Assembly: GCA_913055615.1 (NCBI GenBank)
Contig: CAJXKK010000013.1
Span: 1 to 64,000 of the forward strand
Reading direction: 5' to 3'
DNA length: 64,000 nucleotides
From: an uncultured Ectothiorhodospiraceae bacterium
GTDB lineage: Bacteria > Pseudomonadota > Gammaproteobacteria > XJ16 > Halofilaceae
Positions within the stretch are counted from its first letter, which is position 1. Each line of letters starts with the position of its first letter. The notes below the pieces were generated by a model. That model ran no database searches. It worked only from the letters and a program-made list of their open reading frames with translations, and was not told the DNA's origin. This document shows positions 37,715 through 49,369 of this stretch, in pieces. The position numbers and the translations under genes are program-made.

Positions 37715-38260
37715 ATGCCCCGCCATTTCGATGACGCACCCGGCCTCTGCGAACGGCCGGACGCGGAGACCGATCAGTACCGGCTCAATCACACCATGGT
37801 CCGGATCAAGGACCCCGAGCGCAGCATGGACTTCTACACCCGTGGCCTGGGGATGCGTCTGATCCGGCGCCTCGATTTCGGGGATATGCAGTTCAGTCTC
37901 TATTTCCTCGGTTATCTCAGCGAGACGGAGGCGGCCAGCGTTCCCGGCGACGACGCAAAACGCACGACTTTCAACTTCGGCCGTGAGGCGCTGCTGGAAC
38001 TGACCCATAACTGGGGCGACGAAGAGAAACCGGACCTGCAGTTCCACAGCGGCAATGAGCAACCGAAGGGTTACGGCCACATCGGGATCACCGTACCGGA
38101 CGTGTACTCGGCGACCGCGCGGCTGGAGAAGCTCGGCACGGAATTCGTGAAGCGCCCCGAGGACGGCAACATGAAGGGGCTGGCGTTCGTGAAGGATCCG
38201 GACGGCTACTGGATCGAGATCCTGCAGGCCGACACGCTCGAGCGCCTGGGCAAGGCCTGA
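37715..38260 (+). CDS. gloA: Lactoylglutathione lyase (glyoxalase I)
   Basis: A 181-aa glyoxalase I of the longer, eukaryote-like type (E. coli GloA has 135 aa). Metal ligands: His26 (LNHTM), Glu95 (LLELTHNWG), His122 (GHIGI), Glu168 (YWIEIL). DPERSMDFYTRGLGM near residue 35 is characteristic. It converts the methylglyoxal-glutathione hemithioacetal to S-lactoylglutathione. The longer form is usually zinc-dependent. Followed directly by a broken gene on the opposite strand. Confidence 0.93.
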   Translation: MPRHFDDAPGLCERPDAETDQYRLNHTMVRIKDPERSMDFYTRGLGMRLIRRLDFGDMQFSLYFLGYLSETEAASVPGDDAKRTTFNFGREALLELTHNWGDEEKPDLQFHSGNEQPKGYGHIGITVPDVYSATARLEKLGTEFVKRPEDGNMKGLAFVKDPDGYWIEILQADTLERLGKA

Positions 38261-38263
38261 TAA

Positions 38264-38480
38264 TCGACCAGCGGCAGCTCGTCAGCCAGGACGATCGCGC
38301 CGCGCGCCCTGAACGTGCCGGTGCGCTGGAACAACTCCAGCTCCAACTGCACCCCGGTGCCGGCATCAACGGCGTGGTTGATCTCCGGCGTGTCCCGGCG
38401 CAACACCGGCGTCTCGACGACCGCGTCGCCGATCGAATCGGCCGCAAGGGGCGATGGCCGCGATCGCGGGATACCCGTTC
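38264..38480 (-). pseudogene. N-terminal remnant of a PLP-dependent threonine/serine dehydratase
   Basis: On the minus strand the frame reads GDAVVETPVLRRDTPEIN, then VQLELELFQRTGTFRARGA. This matches the start of threonine dehydratases (TPL...LKxExxQxTGSFKxRGA). The usual PLP Lys (SFK) is Arg in FRARGA. The frame then runs into the 3' end of gloA and stops, so only about 60 residues remain. It is downstream of the class V aminotransferase and may be the relic of an operon partner. Confidence 0.55.
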
Positions 38481-38503
38481 ATGTCTGCGTCGCTCCGTTG
38501 CCG

Positions 38504-39733
38504 CTATCGCAACACGGCATCCAGCGCCGTGATGACCCGGTCGATCTCGTCCGGATGGGTATAGTGGACGAAACTCAACCGCAGCACGCCATGATCCGGG
38601 TCGATCCCGAGCGCCTGGAGCAGGCGGACGGCGTAGAAATCACCGCCACCGGCCATGATCCCGTGAGGGGCGAGCGCCGCGGCCACCTCCACGCCCGGAC
38701 GCTCCAGATGCACGGCCACGGTCGGCACGCGCTCCGCCGCCCGGTCCGGCCCGAGCAAGCGTAGATCACTGCGCTCGCGCAGGTACTCGAGCAGTGGCTT
38801 CAGTAAGCGCTTTTCGTGGTCGACCTGCAAGCGGCGCACCGCCGCCGCCCGTTCGGCGGGCGCGGCCTCGTCCTCATGGTGATGCGCGTACAGGGTGTCG
38901 ACATAATCCGCCATCCCGGCACTCGCCGCGATCTGTGCGTGATCGGGACCGGCCGGCGCGAAGCGTTTGGTCGGAGTGTCCGCATTGAACCAGTGCCCCT
39001 GATTCGGGAGCCATTGGTTGACCTCGGGGGTCATCACCATAAGGCCCTGATGCGGGCCGTAGGTCTTATAAGCCGAAAAGAGGTAGATATCGGTGCCGAG
39101 CGCGCGGACATCGGGCAATCCGTGCGGCGCGAACGAGACCGCATCGACACAGGTCACCGCCCCGACCGCATGGGCCATGCGGCACAGCTCGGCGACCGGA
39201 TTCTCCTGGCCGACGATATTCGAGCAGTGCGGAAAGCAGACCAGCGCGACATCGTCGTCCAGCAACGCGGCGAGACCGGCGGGATCGAGCCACCCACTGA
39301 CCGGGTCGACCCGCCATTCGCGGATCTCGACGCCGCGGCTGGCGAGCCGCCGCCATGCGCCCGAGTTGGCCTCGTGATCCTGGTCGGTCACGACCACCGC
39401 GTCGCCCGTCCCGAGGCGTTCACCGAACGCACAGGCGAGCACATAGGTGTTCTGGCTTGTGGACGGCCCGAAGTGCAGTTCGTCCGGATCCACGTTCAGC
39501 AGCGCGGCCAGCCGCTCATGCGCCTCGTCCATCTCCGCGCCGGCGGCCTCGGCGGCGGCGTAAGGGGCATACGGCTGGACCTTGCGCGCGCGGTAGTAGC
39601 GATCCAGGCGATCGATCACCTGACCGCATGCATATGAACCGCCGGCGTTCTCGAAAAACGCCTGCCCCTGCAGGGACGGCTCAACGAAAGCGGGGAACTG
39701 ATCGCGGACAAAGTCGATGTCGAGCGTGCTCAT
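38504..39733 (-). CDS. Cysteine desulfurase-like class V aminotransferase
   Basis: A 409-aa class V aminotransferase. The PLP Lys is in LFSAYKTYGPHQG. Other blocks are FENAGGSYACGQVIDRL, HFGPSTSQNTYVLA, TDQDHEANSGAW and VDAVSFAPHGLPD. The group is annotated as cysteine desulfurase-like (TIGR01976), but true IscS/SufS function is not shown and the characteristic catalytic Cys loop is not evident. The start at 39733 is preferred to an extension to 39871 that would overlap a P-type ATPase remnant. Confidence 0.85.
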   Translation of the reverse strand: MSTLDIDFVRDQFPAFVEPSLQGQAFFENAGGSYACGQVIDRLDRYYRARKVQPYAPYAAAEAAGAEMDEAHERLAALLNVDPDELHFGPSTSQNTYVLACAFGERLGTGDAVVVTDQDHEANSGAWRRLASRGVEIREWRVDPVSGWLDPAGLAALLDDDVALVCFPHCSNIVGQENPVAELCRMAHAVGAVTCVDAVSFAPHGLPDVRALGTDIYLFSAYKTYGPHQGLMVMTPEVNQWLPNQGHWFNADTPTKRFAPAGPDHAQIAASAGMADYVDTLYAHHHEDEAAPAERAAAVRRLQVDHEKRLLKPLLEYLRERSDLRLLGPDRAAERVPTVAVHLERPGVEVAAALAPHGIMAGGGDFYAVRLLQALGIDPDHGVLRLSFVHYTHPDEIDRVITALDAVLR

Positions 39734-39744
39734 TGGGTCTCCAG

Positions 39745-39905
39745 AGTCGGCGGCGTGCAGCCTGTTCCGACGAAAGCCCGGCCCGCGTGGACTCCAGTCG
39801 GGCCAGTACGGTATCGGCGTCGAGCGCGTGCCAGGTGACGGAATCATCCGCGCGATACGCAGCCTGTTCACGTCCCGCGTCAGATTGGTCCATCACGCCT
39901 GTCAC
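39745..39905 (-). pseudogene. N-terminal remnant of a P-type cation ATPase
   Basis: About 50 residues. VTWHALDADTVLARLE and GLSSEQAARRRLW match the cation-ATPase N-terminal domain (WHALSxEEVLxxL...GLSxxEAxxRL). No transmembrane or P domain follows; the frame runs into the next gene's start. A broken 5' end. Confidence 0.55.
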
Positions 39906-39962
39906 CCATGCGCTGATCGGTTACCCGATGACAGCGCCCAGTATCCCCGCAACCGATGGCGA

Positions 39963-41501
39963 TCACATCGAGGCCGGGCCGACACCGGCCACCTTATACT
40001 CGCGCCGCAAGGCACGCGTGAGATTGGCGCAGGCGAATAAGAGGATCACGGCGACCGGCAGGCCGGCAGTCACCGAGGCGGTCTGCAGGCTGTCCAGGGC
40101 CTGCTCGCCACCGACGACGAGCAGTGTTGCCGCCACCGCGCCTTCGGTAATACCCCAGATCACGCGTTGACGTTTGAGCGAGTGTTCACTGCCGCGCGAC
40201 ATCAATGCATCGACGACATGTGTACCGGAATCGGACGAGGTGACGAAGTACACGGCGATAAGCAGCGTCATGACCGTCGATGCAAGCGTCGCCAGCGGCA
40301 ACTGCTCCAGCGTAAGATACAGGGCCACGGTAGTGTCTTCCGCGACGGCCGCGGCAATGCCCGCATCACCAAACAGTTCGAGTTCCAGGGCGGTGCCGCC
40401 GAACACGGACAGCCAGGCGAAGACGAACAGGCACGGCAGCGCCAGCACGCCCAGGATGAACATGCGGATCGTCCGCCCGCGCGAGACGCGTGCGATGAAC
40501 ATGCCGACAAACGGCGACCAGGCGATCCACCACGCCCAGTAGAACATGGTCCAGTCCTTCTGCCATGCGGAGCCGGATATGGCGTCGGCGGTCAGGCTCA
40601 GGCCGATCAATTGCTGGAAGTAACTGCCGGTCGAATCGATAAAGAAACGGATGATGAACAGCGTCGGCCCGACGATAAGCACGAACAGCAGCATGATCAG
40701 CGCCAGCACCAGATTGAACACGCTGAGCCATTTCAGCCCGCGATCCAGCCCTGAGATCACCGACAGCACCGCCACCGTGGTGATCGTCGCTATGACACCC
40801 ACCTGCCAGCCCGGTGACACCGGCAGGCCGACCAGGCGGTTCAATCCGGTATTGAGCTGCATCGCCCCGAAGCCGAGCGAAGTGGCGAGCCCGAACAAAG
40901 TGCCGAACACGGCCAGGATATCGATGACGTGCCCGATCGGACCGTAGATCCGATCGCCGAGCAACGGGTAAAAGATCGAACGGATCGTCAGCGGCAAACC
41001 ATGGCGGAAACTGAAGTACGCGATCGACAGACCCAGCACCACATACACGGCCCAGGCGTGCAGTCCCCAGTGGAAGAACGTGTAGACCATCGCCTGACGG
41101 GCGGCCTCCGGCGTCCCGCCCTCGGCGTAGGGAGGCTGCTGGTAGTGCAGCATCGGCTCCGCCACGCTCCAGAACACGAGACCGATGCCCATGCCGGCAC
41201 TGAACAGCATCGCGAACCAGGCGAGGAAACCGAACTCGGGCCGATCCTCGGCCTGGCCCAGGCGGATGCCTCCGTAACGGCTGAAGCCAAGCCAGACGAG
41301 GAATCCGACGAAGAAGGTCGCGACAATGAGGTACACCCAACCGAGGTACTCGGTGATCCAGGCATGGATGTCCTCGAACACGGCGCTGGCGGTCGCCGGG
41401 AAGCCGATCCCGAAGCCGACGAATGCGACGACGATAAGTGCCGAGGCCGTGAACACCGTGAAGTTCACGGTCGCGAAAAATGCGCGGAAGCGGCCAGTCA
41501 T
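39963..41501 (-). CDS. BCCT family betaine/carnitine/choline transporter
   Basis: A 512-aa membrane protein with twelve likely helices. The substrate-site region is FYWAWWIAWSPFVGMFIARVSRGRTIR. GMGIGLVFWSVAEPMLHYQQPP and HWGLHAWAVYVVLGLSIAYF are typical of the family. It takes up glycine betaine or similar trimethylammonium compounds, usually with Na+. This suits osmoprotection and may feed the dimethylglycine-type dehydrogenase upstream. The C-terminal tail is short, so tail-based osmosensing as in BetP is unlikely. Confidence 0.92.
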   Translation of the reverse strand: MTGRFRAFFATVNFTVFTASALIVVAFVGFGIGFPATASAVFEDIHAWITEYLGWVYLIVATFFVGFLVWLGFSRYGGIRLGQAEDRPEFGFLAWFAMLFSAGMGIGLVFWSVAEPMLHYQQPPYAEGGTPEAARQAMVYTFFHWGLHAWAVYVVLGLSIAYFSFRHGLPLTIRSIFYPLLGDRIYGPIGHVIDILAVFGTLFGLATSLGFGAMQLNTGLNRLVGLPVSPGWQVGVIATITTVAVLSVISGLDRGLKWLSVFNLVLALIMLLFVLIVGPTLFIIRFFIDSTGSYFQQLIGLSLTADAISGSAWQKDWTMFYWAWWIAWSPFVGMFIARVSRGRTIRMFILGVLALPCLFVFAWLSVFGGTALELELFGDAGIAAAVAEDTTVALYLTLEQLPLATLASTVMTLLIAVYFVTSSDSGTHVVDALMSRGSEHSLKRQRVIWGITEGAVAATLLVVGGEQALDSLQTASVTAGLPVAVILLFACANLTRALRREYKVAGVGPASM

Positions 41502-41537
41502 GGAGTTCCCTCCCCGACCGCATGAAAAGGCACGGCG

Positions 41538-42002
41538 TCAATCACCGTGCGGTGCTTCGGGTTCCGGAGGCTCTACGATTGCCGTCAGCCGTGCGCGCTC
41601 AACAAGATGCCCGCGCAATGACCGATCAAGCTGAACGCGTGAAGCCCCTGACGGCAGATCGAGCACCGCATCCAGGGCGAGGATCTCCCATCGATAGTGA
41701 CGGCGTCCGTTGGGCGGCGGCGGCCCCATTTCACCGGCCTGGCCGAACGTATCCATGCCCACACACGTACCGGCGGGGAGATCCTGCGGGTCGAGATAGC
41801 GGGTCTCCGGCGGGATATTCCACACGAGCCAGTGGGTCGCCGTACCGAGCGGCGAGTCCGGATCCTCGAGGATCGCGACCAACGATACGGCCTGCGCCGG
41901 GACATCCTCGATCTCGAGTCGCGGCAGGGTATCACTGGCGGGCGCGCACCAGTGTGCCGGGATCATCTCGCCGTCCTCAAAAGCCGGACTGAAGACACGC
42001 AT
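41538..42002 (-). CDS. YbhB/YbcL family PEBP-like protein
   Basis: A 154-aa phosphatidylethanolamine-binding-protein fold. Motifs: MRVFSPAFEDGEMIPAHWC, VSLVAILEDPDSPLGTATHW, PPPPNGRRHYRWEILALD. The DPDxP and GxHRY-like (GRRHYRW) elements form the anion-binding pocket of the family. No signal peptide is seen. It lies 36 nt before the BCCT gene, so the two are likely co-transcribed. Function unknown. Confidence 0.87.
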   Translation of the reverse strand: MRVFSPAFEDGEMIPAHWCAPASDTLPRLEIEDVPAQAVSLVAILEDPDSPLGTATHWLVWNIPPETRYLDPQDLPAGTCVGMDTFGQAGEMGPPPPNGRRHYRWEILALDAVLDLPSGASRVQLDRSLRGHLVERARLTAIVEPPEPEAPHGD

Positions 42003-42146
42003 GGACTGGACTCGCGGCGCAGAACAACAGGCCTGTGGAACACCGCGGCGACAACAGCGCCGCACTGTCAATGCAGCGTACCATCCTCCGCCGCGAGCAA
42101 CTTGATCCGGGTCAAACGCGGAGCGCGCTTGCCAGGCACGCATCCA

Positions 42147-42455
42147 CTACGGAGCCCGACCGGGGACCGCTTCCTCCCGCGCACGTTTGGCCGTATACAT
42201 TGCGTTGTCGGCATCCCCGATCAGTGCACCGGCATTCCGTCCGTACCCCCGGATACACGGCGATGCCGAAACTCGATGATACCCGTACAGTACCGGACCA
42301 CGGGATGCGCCTACCTGCGGGCCCCCGGTAGCGGCGGACTCGAGGCGATCCAGAAGGAGGGCCGACTCGACGCATTCCAAAATTGGCCCGACATTTGCTT
42401 TAGCAACACATAACGCCACCAATTCCGCGTCATGGCGCGCATAACAGCCGACAGA
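42147..42455 (-). pseudogene. Degenerate GGDEF domain remnant
   Basis: The minus-strand frame carries ARHDAELVALC, a decayed RxGGDEFxxLL motif, and ends with VSASPCIRGYGRNAGALIGD and ADNAMYTAKRAREE, equal to the usual GGDEF C-terminus (ADxAMYxAKxxGR). The glycines of the active site are lost and no start or N-terminal domain is found. A relic of a diguanylate cyclase. Confidence 0.6.
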
Positions 42456-42495
42456 TGACCGTTCGCCGTCACCGGCGGAACAGGAGAGATGAAAA

Positions 42496-42777
42496 ATGGA
42501 TATCAACGCGATCCTGCGAAAAACCCCACGCGGCCGCGAGGAGATCCGCACCCGCTCGTACCGGCTGTCAGCGATGGCGCGTCGCCTGCTCATCATCGCT
42601 GATGGTCAGCGCACGGTCACCGAGCTGGCGGCCGATCTCGCGTGCGGGAAACGCGACCGCGACTTGCATGACGCGCTCGAAGGCCTCGTCGAGGGGCAGT
42701 TCCTGCACATCCGGGACGATTTCGACGGCCTCACGCGCGGGACGCCGCAACGCGCCGGCTGGCACGCGGTTTGCTGA
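42496..42777 (+). CDS. Small conserved-type cytosolic protein
   Basis: A 93-aa protein without signal or membrane segment. LRKTPRGREEIRTRSYRLS and RRLLIIADGQRTVTELAADL recall a short winged-helix-like family found in many beta- and gammaproteobacteria, in which a DG-TV-EL pattern is common. The role is unknown. GGAGAG stands before the ATG at 42496. It is isolated between a GGDEF relic and the dehydrogenase gene. Confidence 0.65.
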   Translation: MDINAILRKTPRGREEIRTRSYRLSAMARRLLIIADGQRTVTELAADLACGKRDRDLHDALEGLVEGQFLHIRDDFDGLTRGTPQRAGWHAVC

Positions 42778-42918
42778 CCCCGGGGACCGCACGGCCGGAC
42801 CGTTCGCGGCCGGGACCGCTCGCCTGATGTGCCCTTCGGCGGATCGGGTGTGGCTCTGGCACGGCCCTGTTCAGTAGGCTGTGCGCCGGTGACTACCTGC
42901 ACATGGGGGATACCATCA

Positions 42919-43911
42919 GTGACCGACCAGCAGCCCGACAAGATCCGCATAGTCCATCTCGACCCGGATGGCTTCGGCGACGCCAGCATGGAGCGGGCCG
43001 TATTCGAGGCGGCCTACGGGGACATCATCTTCGATGCGATCTGGCCCGATGAACGCAGCGACCTCGCCGGAATCGGGCCGGCCCACGTACTGCTGACCCA
43101 CTACACCGAGATCGATGATGCCGCCATGGAGGCCATCAGTCCGGAGGTGATCGTCCGCTACGCGACCGGCGTCGACGGGGTCGATCTGGAAGCGGCCACC
43201 CGGCGCGGCATCCGTGTGACGCGGATCCCCGAGTACTGCGATGCCGAGGTCGGTGAGCATGTCTTCGCCATGGCACTCGCGCTCTGGCGCCGTCTGCCCC
43301 AGTACGATGCCCACGTCGATGCGGGCGGCTGGGACTTCCACCACGCCGCACCCGGCGGCTCGATCGCCGAGGCGACATTCGGCTTCCTCGGTTACGGCCG
43401 CAAGGCCCGTTCGGCCGCCAGACTGGCCCGCGCGCTGGGCTGCCCCATCATCGCGCACGACCCGCACATCCCCGGCGACGCGATCGCCGCAGCCGAGGCC
43501 GAGCCGGTCGCGTTCGATGACCTCTTCGCCCGCGCCGACGTCCTCTCGTTGCACAGCCCGCTTACACCGGAAACGCAAGATATGGTGAACGCGCGCACGC
43601 TGGGCCTGATGCGCCCCGGCGCCGTGCTCGTGAACTCCGCGCGCGGGCGCATCATCGATGAGCACGCCCTTGTCGCCGCACTCGACGCCGGCCAGCTGGG
43701 CGGCGCGGGGCTCGACGTCCTGACCGCGGAACCGCCGCCGGCGGAACACCCGTTACTGGGACGCGAAGACGTCATCGTCACACCGCACGCGGCCTGGTAC
43801 TCGCGGGAGGCCGAACGCCGCTGCCGCGAACTGGGTTCACAGTACGCCGTCGAGGCGCTGGAGGGCCGCGTTTCGGAGGGGCTCGTCAATCCGGAGGCGC
43901 TGAACGAATAA
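42919..43911 (+). CDS. D-2-hydroxyacid dehydrogenase family protein
   Basis: A 330-aa NAD-dependent dehydrogenase. The Rossmann motif is seen as GFLGYGRKARSAARLA (Gly-rich loop altered). The catalytic Arg is in NSARGRIIDE, the Glu in LTAEPPPAEHPLL, the His in VTPHAAWYS. YATGVDGVDLEAATRRGI is the CtBP/phosphoglycerate dehydrogenase-like block. The substrate is unknown. The GTG at 42919 has GGGGA 8 nt upstream, and no in-frame ATG gives a better N-terminus. Confidence 0.85.
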   Translation: MTDQQPDKIRIVHLDPDGFGDASMERAVFEAAYGDIIFDAIWPDERSDLAGIGPAHVLLTHYTEIDDAAMEAISPEVIVRYATGVDGVDLEAATRRGIRVTRIPEYCDAEVGEHVFAMALALWRRLPQYDAHVDAGGWDFHHAAPGGSIAEATFGFLGYGRKARSAARLARALGCPIIAHDPHIPGDAIAAAEAEPVAFDDLFARADVLSLHSPLTPETQDMVNARTLGLMRPGAVLVNSARGRIIDEHALVAALDAGQLGGAGLDVLTAEPPPAEHPLLGREDVIVTPHAAWYSREAERRCRELGSQYAVEALEGRVSEGLVNPEALNE

Positions 43912-43943
43912 AGAGCGCACCAGCAGACGCCGATGCGCTCTCT
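43910..43943. terminator. Bidirectional-looking terminator between the dehydrogenase and katG
   Basis: AAAGAGCGCA (43910-43919) and TGCGCTCTTT (43934-43943) form a perfect 10-bp stem with a 14-nt loop. It ends in TTTA on both strands and lies between two converging genes. Confidence 0.7.
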
Positions 43944-44009
43944 TTACTGTTACCGACCCGGGCGCGACCGCGGGGATGCGCTCGCGCCCGGGGATTCTCC
44001 CGGTCGGGA

Positions 44010-46307
<2,298 letters not shown>

Positions 46308-46604
46308 TCACGTGCTGGTCCGCTCTGCGGTTGCCGTGGGCACCGACGAACGGGACACGGCAGCCAATCACCCGCCCGGAATCTGGCGGACGCTTGCCGG
46401 CCTCTGTAACCGGAAGGCCTGCGCGACTGCTTCGATCGAGTTCGTCTGCTTTGACCGGCGACCCCGGGCGGCGGCCCGGTGCCGCCGGGTCCGCGACCGG
46501 TCGATCCGCCTGAAGCAGGTAATGGCGGGCGCGCTTTTGCGTTTGCCGGCAGTCGGATAGGGTAACGCCGCGGGCACGATCGTTCCAATTGAATATGACC
46601 GACG

Positions 46605-46629
46605 TTTTGATAGGCATTCTCTATCAAAA
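46605..46629. promoter_or_regulatory. OxyR-like binding site
   Basis: A perfect inverted repeat TTTTGATAG-7 nt-CTATCAAAA. It contains ATAG-N7-CTAT, the core of the OxyR half-site consensus. It stands in the 811-nt gap between katG and the GGDEF-EAL gene, about 373 nt from the former and 415 nt from the latter. The rest of the gap shows no gene I can support. Control of katG would need a long leader. Confidence 0.5.
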
Positions 46630-47043
46630 GGGAAAGTCGCCCTGCACGGCAAACACCTGCGGAGCCGATGAACCACACAGGCAGCGCTCACTTCAGGGCC
46701 TTTTTTCGAGTCACCGGCTCCTGCAGCCAGCACCCCTTCCACCCGTCACTGAAATGACACCTTCCGTCAGTCGCCCCATTTGTGTATCAACGCGGGTCAA
46801 GTATTGTCTTGAACAAGTGCGCCCCCTGGACGGGCCTGTCAGGCCGACGGATGACCGCGGCGGGGCGGTCAAGCATCCGTCGGGACGAACACCCGCGCTC
46901 GACGCCGGCCAACCGCCGCAGGTGCAGTGGATGGCCGGGGGGCTCCCCACCATGCGGTCGTCGCGTACGGCAGACCACGCCGCTGTGCGCGCCTGACAGG
47001 CCGGGCCCGACCCTGATCACCGCTGCGAAAAAAGGCGGACTCT

Positions 47044-49299
47044 ATGGATGACAAGCCGGACTCGAAAGGACTTGCGCTCGAAGATGCGCATGTCCGGACA
47101 CTCAACCTACGGGCCCTGCTCGCGCTCTCGATTATCGCGGTCTGCGTGCTGATCGGCATCGCCGCGCTCTGGTTTATCCCTATCACACTCGATTCGCGAC
47201 ACCAGAGCCAGACGAAGAATCAATTCGGTCACCTGCTCGAGGCCGAGCGCCAGGCCATCGGCAAACTCAGTCTCGAATATTCCTACTGGAACGAAGCGGT
47301 CGAAAAGATCATCTACGAGCGGGACACCACGTGGGCGGACTCGGCTCTGGGCAGCTATCTGCACGACTCGTATGGCATCACCAACATTCGGGCCGAAAGT
47401 CCGGACGGAGAGGCGCGATACGTTTACGCGCCGGGGGAATCGAGGGGCGGAGATTTCTGGAAACAGGCGAGTTCCGATCTGAAGGACATGAAACAGGCCG
47501 CCCTCGCATCCGACCCATCATCGCCGGAGGTCGCCCACACCTTCACCGTGGTCGACGGGACGCTTTACCTGCTCGGTATTACACCGTTTGTTGCCTATCA
47601 ACCGACCGATCTCGATCCTTCGCAGATCCACGGCGTACTCCTTATGGCCCGTGCCGTCGACGAAAGCACCCTCGCCGCGTGGTCGCAGCGATATGGGCTG
47701 ACCGGACTTACGCTCGACACCGGCGAAGGCGAAGGGACCGACAACCCCGAAGGCAATACCGCCATCGCCGTTCGCGATGCCGCAGGCACGCCTGTTGCGC
47801 GCCTGACGTGGCAGCCTACGCGGCTCGGGCGCGATATGCTTTTGCAGGCCACACCATGGGGAGTCAGCGTCGGTATCCTGTTCCTGTTCGCCACGACCGT
47901 CTTGATCATGAACCTCGGGAAACTGGTCCGGTTCGCCCGCAGCAACATCACGGAACTCGACCAGCAGAAACAGAAGCTGTACCGCCAGGCCATGTTCGAT
48001 GACGTGTCGAATCTGCACAACCGGAACTACCTCATCAGCCGCCTGGAGGAAGAGCTATCGAGAATCCGACGCACGGGCAATTCCTCGATCTTCATCTTTC
48101 TGGACCTCGATGGCTTCAAGATGATCAACGACACGATGGGACACTCCGCCGGCGATGACCTTCTGCGACAGGTAGGGAGCCGGCTCGTTGCAGCGGTGCG
48201 CAGCGAGGATGTGGTCTGCCGATTTGGCGGTGACGAATTCTGTCTTCTCATAACGGGCATCGAGGACGGGAACGCCAATAACGCCCGTGAAGTGGCGGAG
48301 AAGATCTCCAGACAGGTCATCTCCGAACTGGAACAGCCGTTCACCGTGGATGATAAACCGGTCAACATCGGCGCGAGCGCGGGGGTTGTCGTCATACCCG
48401 ACGACACGGCGAATATCGAGGATATCCTGCGTTTCGGCGACCTCGCGATGTACAAGGCGAAACTTGTCAGCGGGAACATGTTTATCTATTACGATCGCGA
48501 CTTCCTGCATGACATCAATTACCGCAATGCGATCCGCCACAAACTCGAATTCGCGGTCCCCAAAAAGGAATTCGGCCTCCATTATCAGGCGATCCATGAC
48601 ATGCAGACCCATCGCATCGTCGGCTTCGAGGCGCTGGTCCGATGGGAAAGCGACGAGCTCGGACAGATCCGTCCGAGCCAATTCATAGCGATTGCGGAGG
48701 AGTCCGATACAATCGTGCGCCTTGGGCGCTGGGTTATCGACGAGGCGCTCCGGGATGCCCGCGCCCTCGAGCAAGTCGCGGGCGGACGCTGTTTCATATC
48801 GATCAACATCTCGGGCAAGCAGTTGATGGATCCGCAGTTCTGCGAGTATCTGGACGAACGCATGAGTCTCTATGGCGTCTGCGCCGATGACATCTACCTC
48901 GAACTGACCGCGGGCCATGAAGTGTGTCGCGAACCGCAGGGACTGGACATGCTGCATGAGATCCGGTCACGCGGCATCCATCTTTCACTTGATGACTTCG
49001 GGACCGGCTATGCCTCACTGAACTATCTCCAGCAATACCCGCTGAGCTCGGTCAAGGTCGACCAACACTTTATCGCCAACATGATGGACGATACCAAGGT
49101 TAAGGGGATCATCCGCGCACTCGTCGAGATGGGCGAGTCACTGGACATTCGGATCGTCGCCGAGGGCGTGGAGACCAAGGCCCAGGAACAGCTGCTTGTC
49201 GAGCTGGGCTGTCACTGGGCACAGGGCTACTATTACATGGAGCCCAAACCGATGAAATCACTGACGCAGAACGTGTCGACCGCGCGCACGGACAGCTGA
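47044..49299 (+). CDS. CHASE4-like/GGDEF/EAL cyclic-di-GMP protein
   Basis: A 751-aa signalling protein. N-terminal helix (about residues 25-48), a periplasmic sensor of about 230 residues with LSLEYSYWNEAVEKI recalling CHASE4, and a second helix near 280-300. Then a GGDEF domain with intact RFGGDEFCLL, and an EAL domain with FEALVRW, ISINISGKQL, LDDFGTGYASLNYL and VAEGVE. Both active sites look largely complete, except LELTAG in place of the usual ETE/S motif. It could make or degrade c-di-GMP. The signal is unknown. Stand-alone gene. Confidence 0.9.
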   Translation: MDDKPDSKGLALEDAHVRTLNLRALLALSIIAVCVLIGIAALWFIPITLDSRHQSQTKNQFGHLLEAERQAIGKLSLEYSYWNEAVEKIIYERDTTWADSALGSYLHDSYGITNIRAESPDGEARYVYAPGESRGGDFWKQASSDLKDMKQAALASDPSSPEVAHTFTVVDGTLYLLGITPFVAYQPTDLDPSQIHGVLLMARAVDESTLAAWSQRYGLTGLTLDTGEGEGTDNPEGNTAIAVRDAAGTPVARLTWQPTRLGRDMLLQATPWGVSVGILFLFATTVLIMNLGKLVRFARSNITELDQQKQKLYRQAMFDDVSNLHNRNYLISRLEEELSRIRRTGNSSIFIFLDLDGFKMINDTMGHSAGDDLLRQVGSRLVAAVRSEDVVCRFGGDEFCLLITGIEDGNANNAREVAEKISRQVISELEQPFTVDDKPVNIGASAGVVVIPDDTANIEDILRFGDLAMYKAKLVSGNMFIYYDRDFLHDINYRNAIRHKLEFAVPKKEFGLHYQAIHDMQTHRIVGFEALVRWESDELGQIRPSQFIAIAEESDTIVRLGRWVIDEALRDARALEQVAGGRCFISINISGKQLMDPQFCEYLDERMSLYGVCADDIYLELTAGHEVCREPQGLDMLHEIRSRGIHLSLDDFGTGYASLNYLQQYPLSSVKVDQHFIANMMDDTKVKGIIRALVEMGESLDIRIVAEGVETKAQEQLLVELGCHWAQGYYYMEPKPMKSLTQNVSTARTDS

Positions 49300-49369
49300 C
49301 AGGATGCTGTCGCGCCACCTCGACTTCGAGGCGCGCGCGGCGGCGCTTATGGCGGAACGGCGTGGACCA

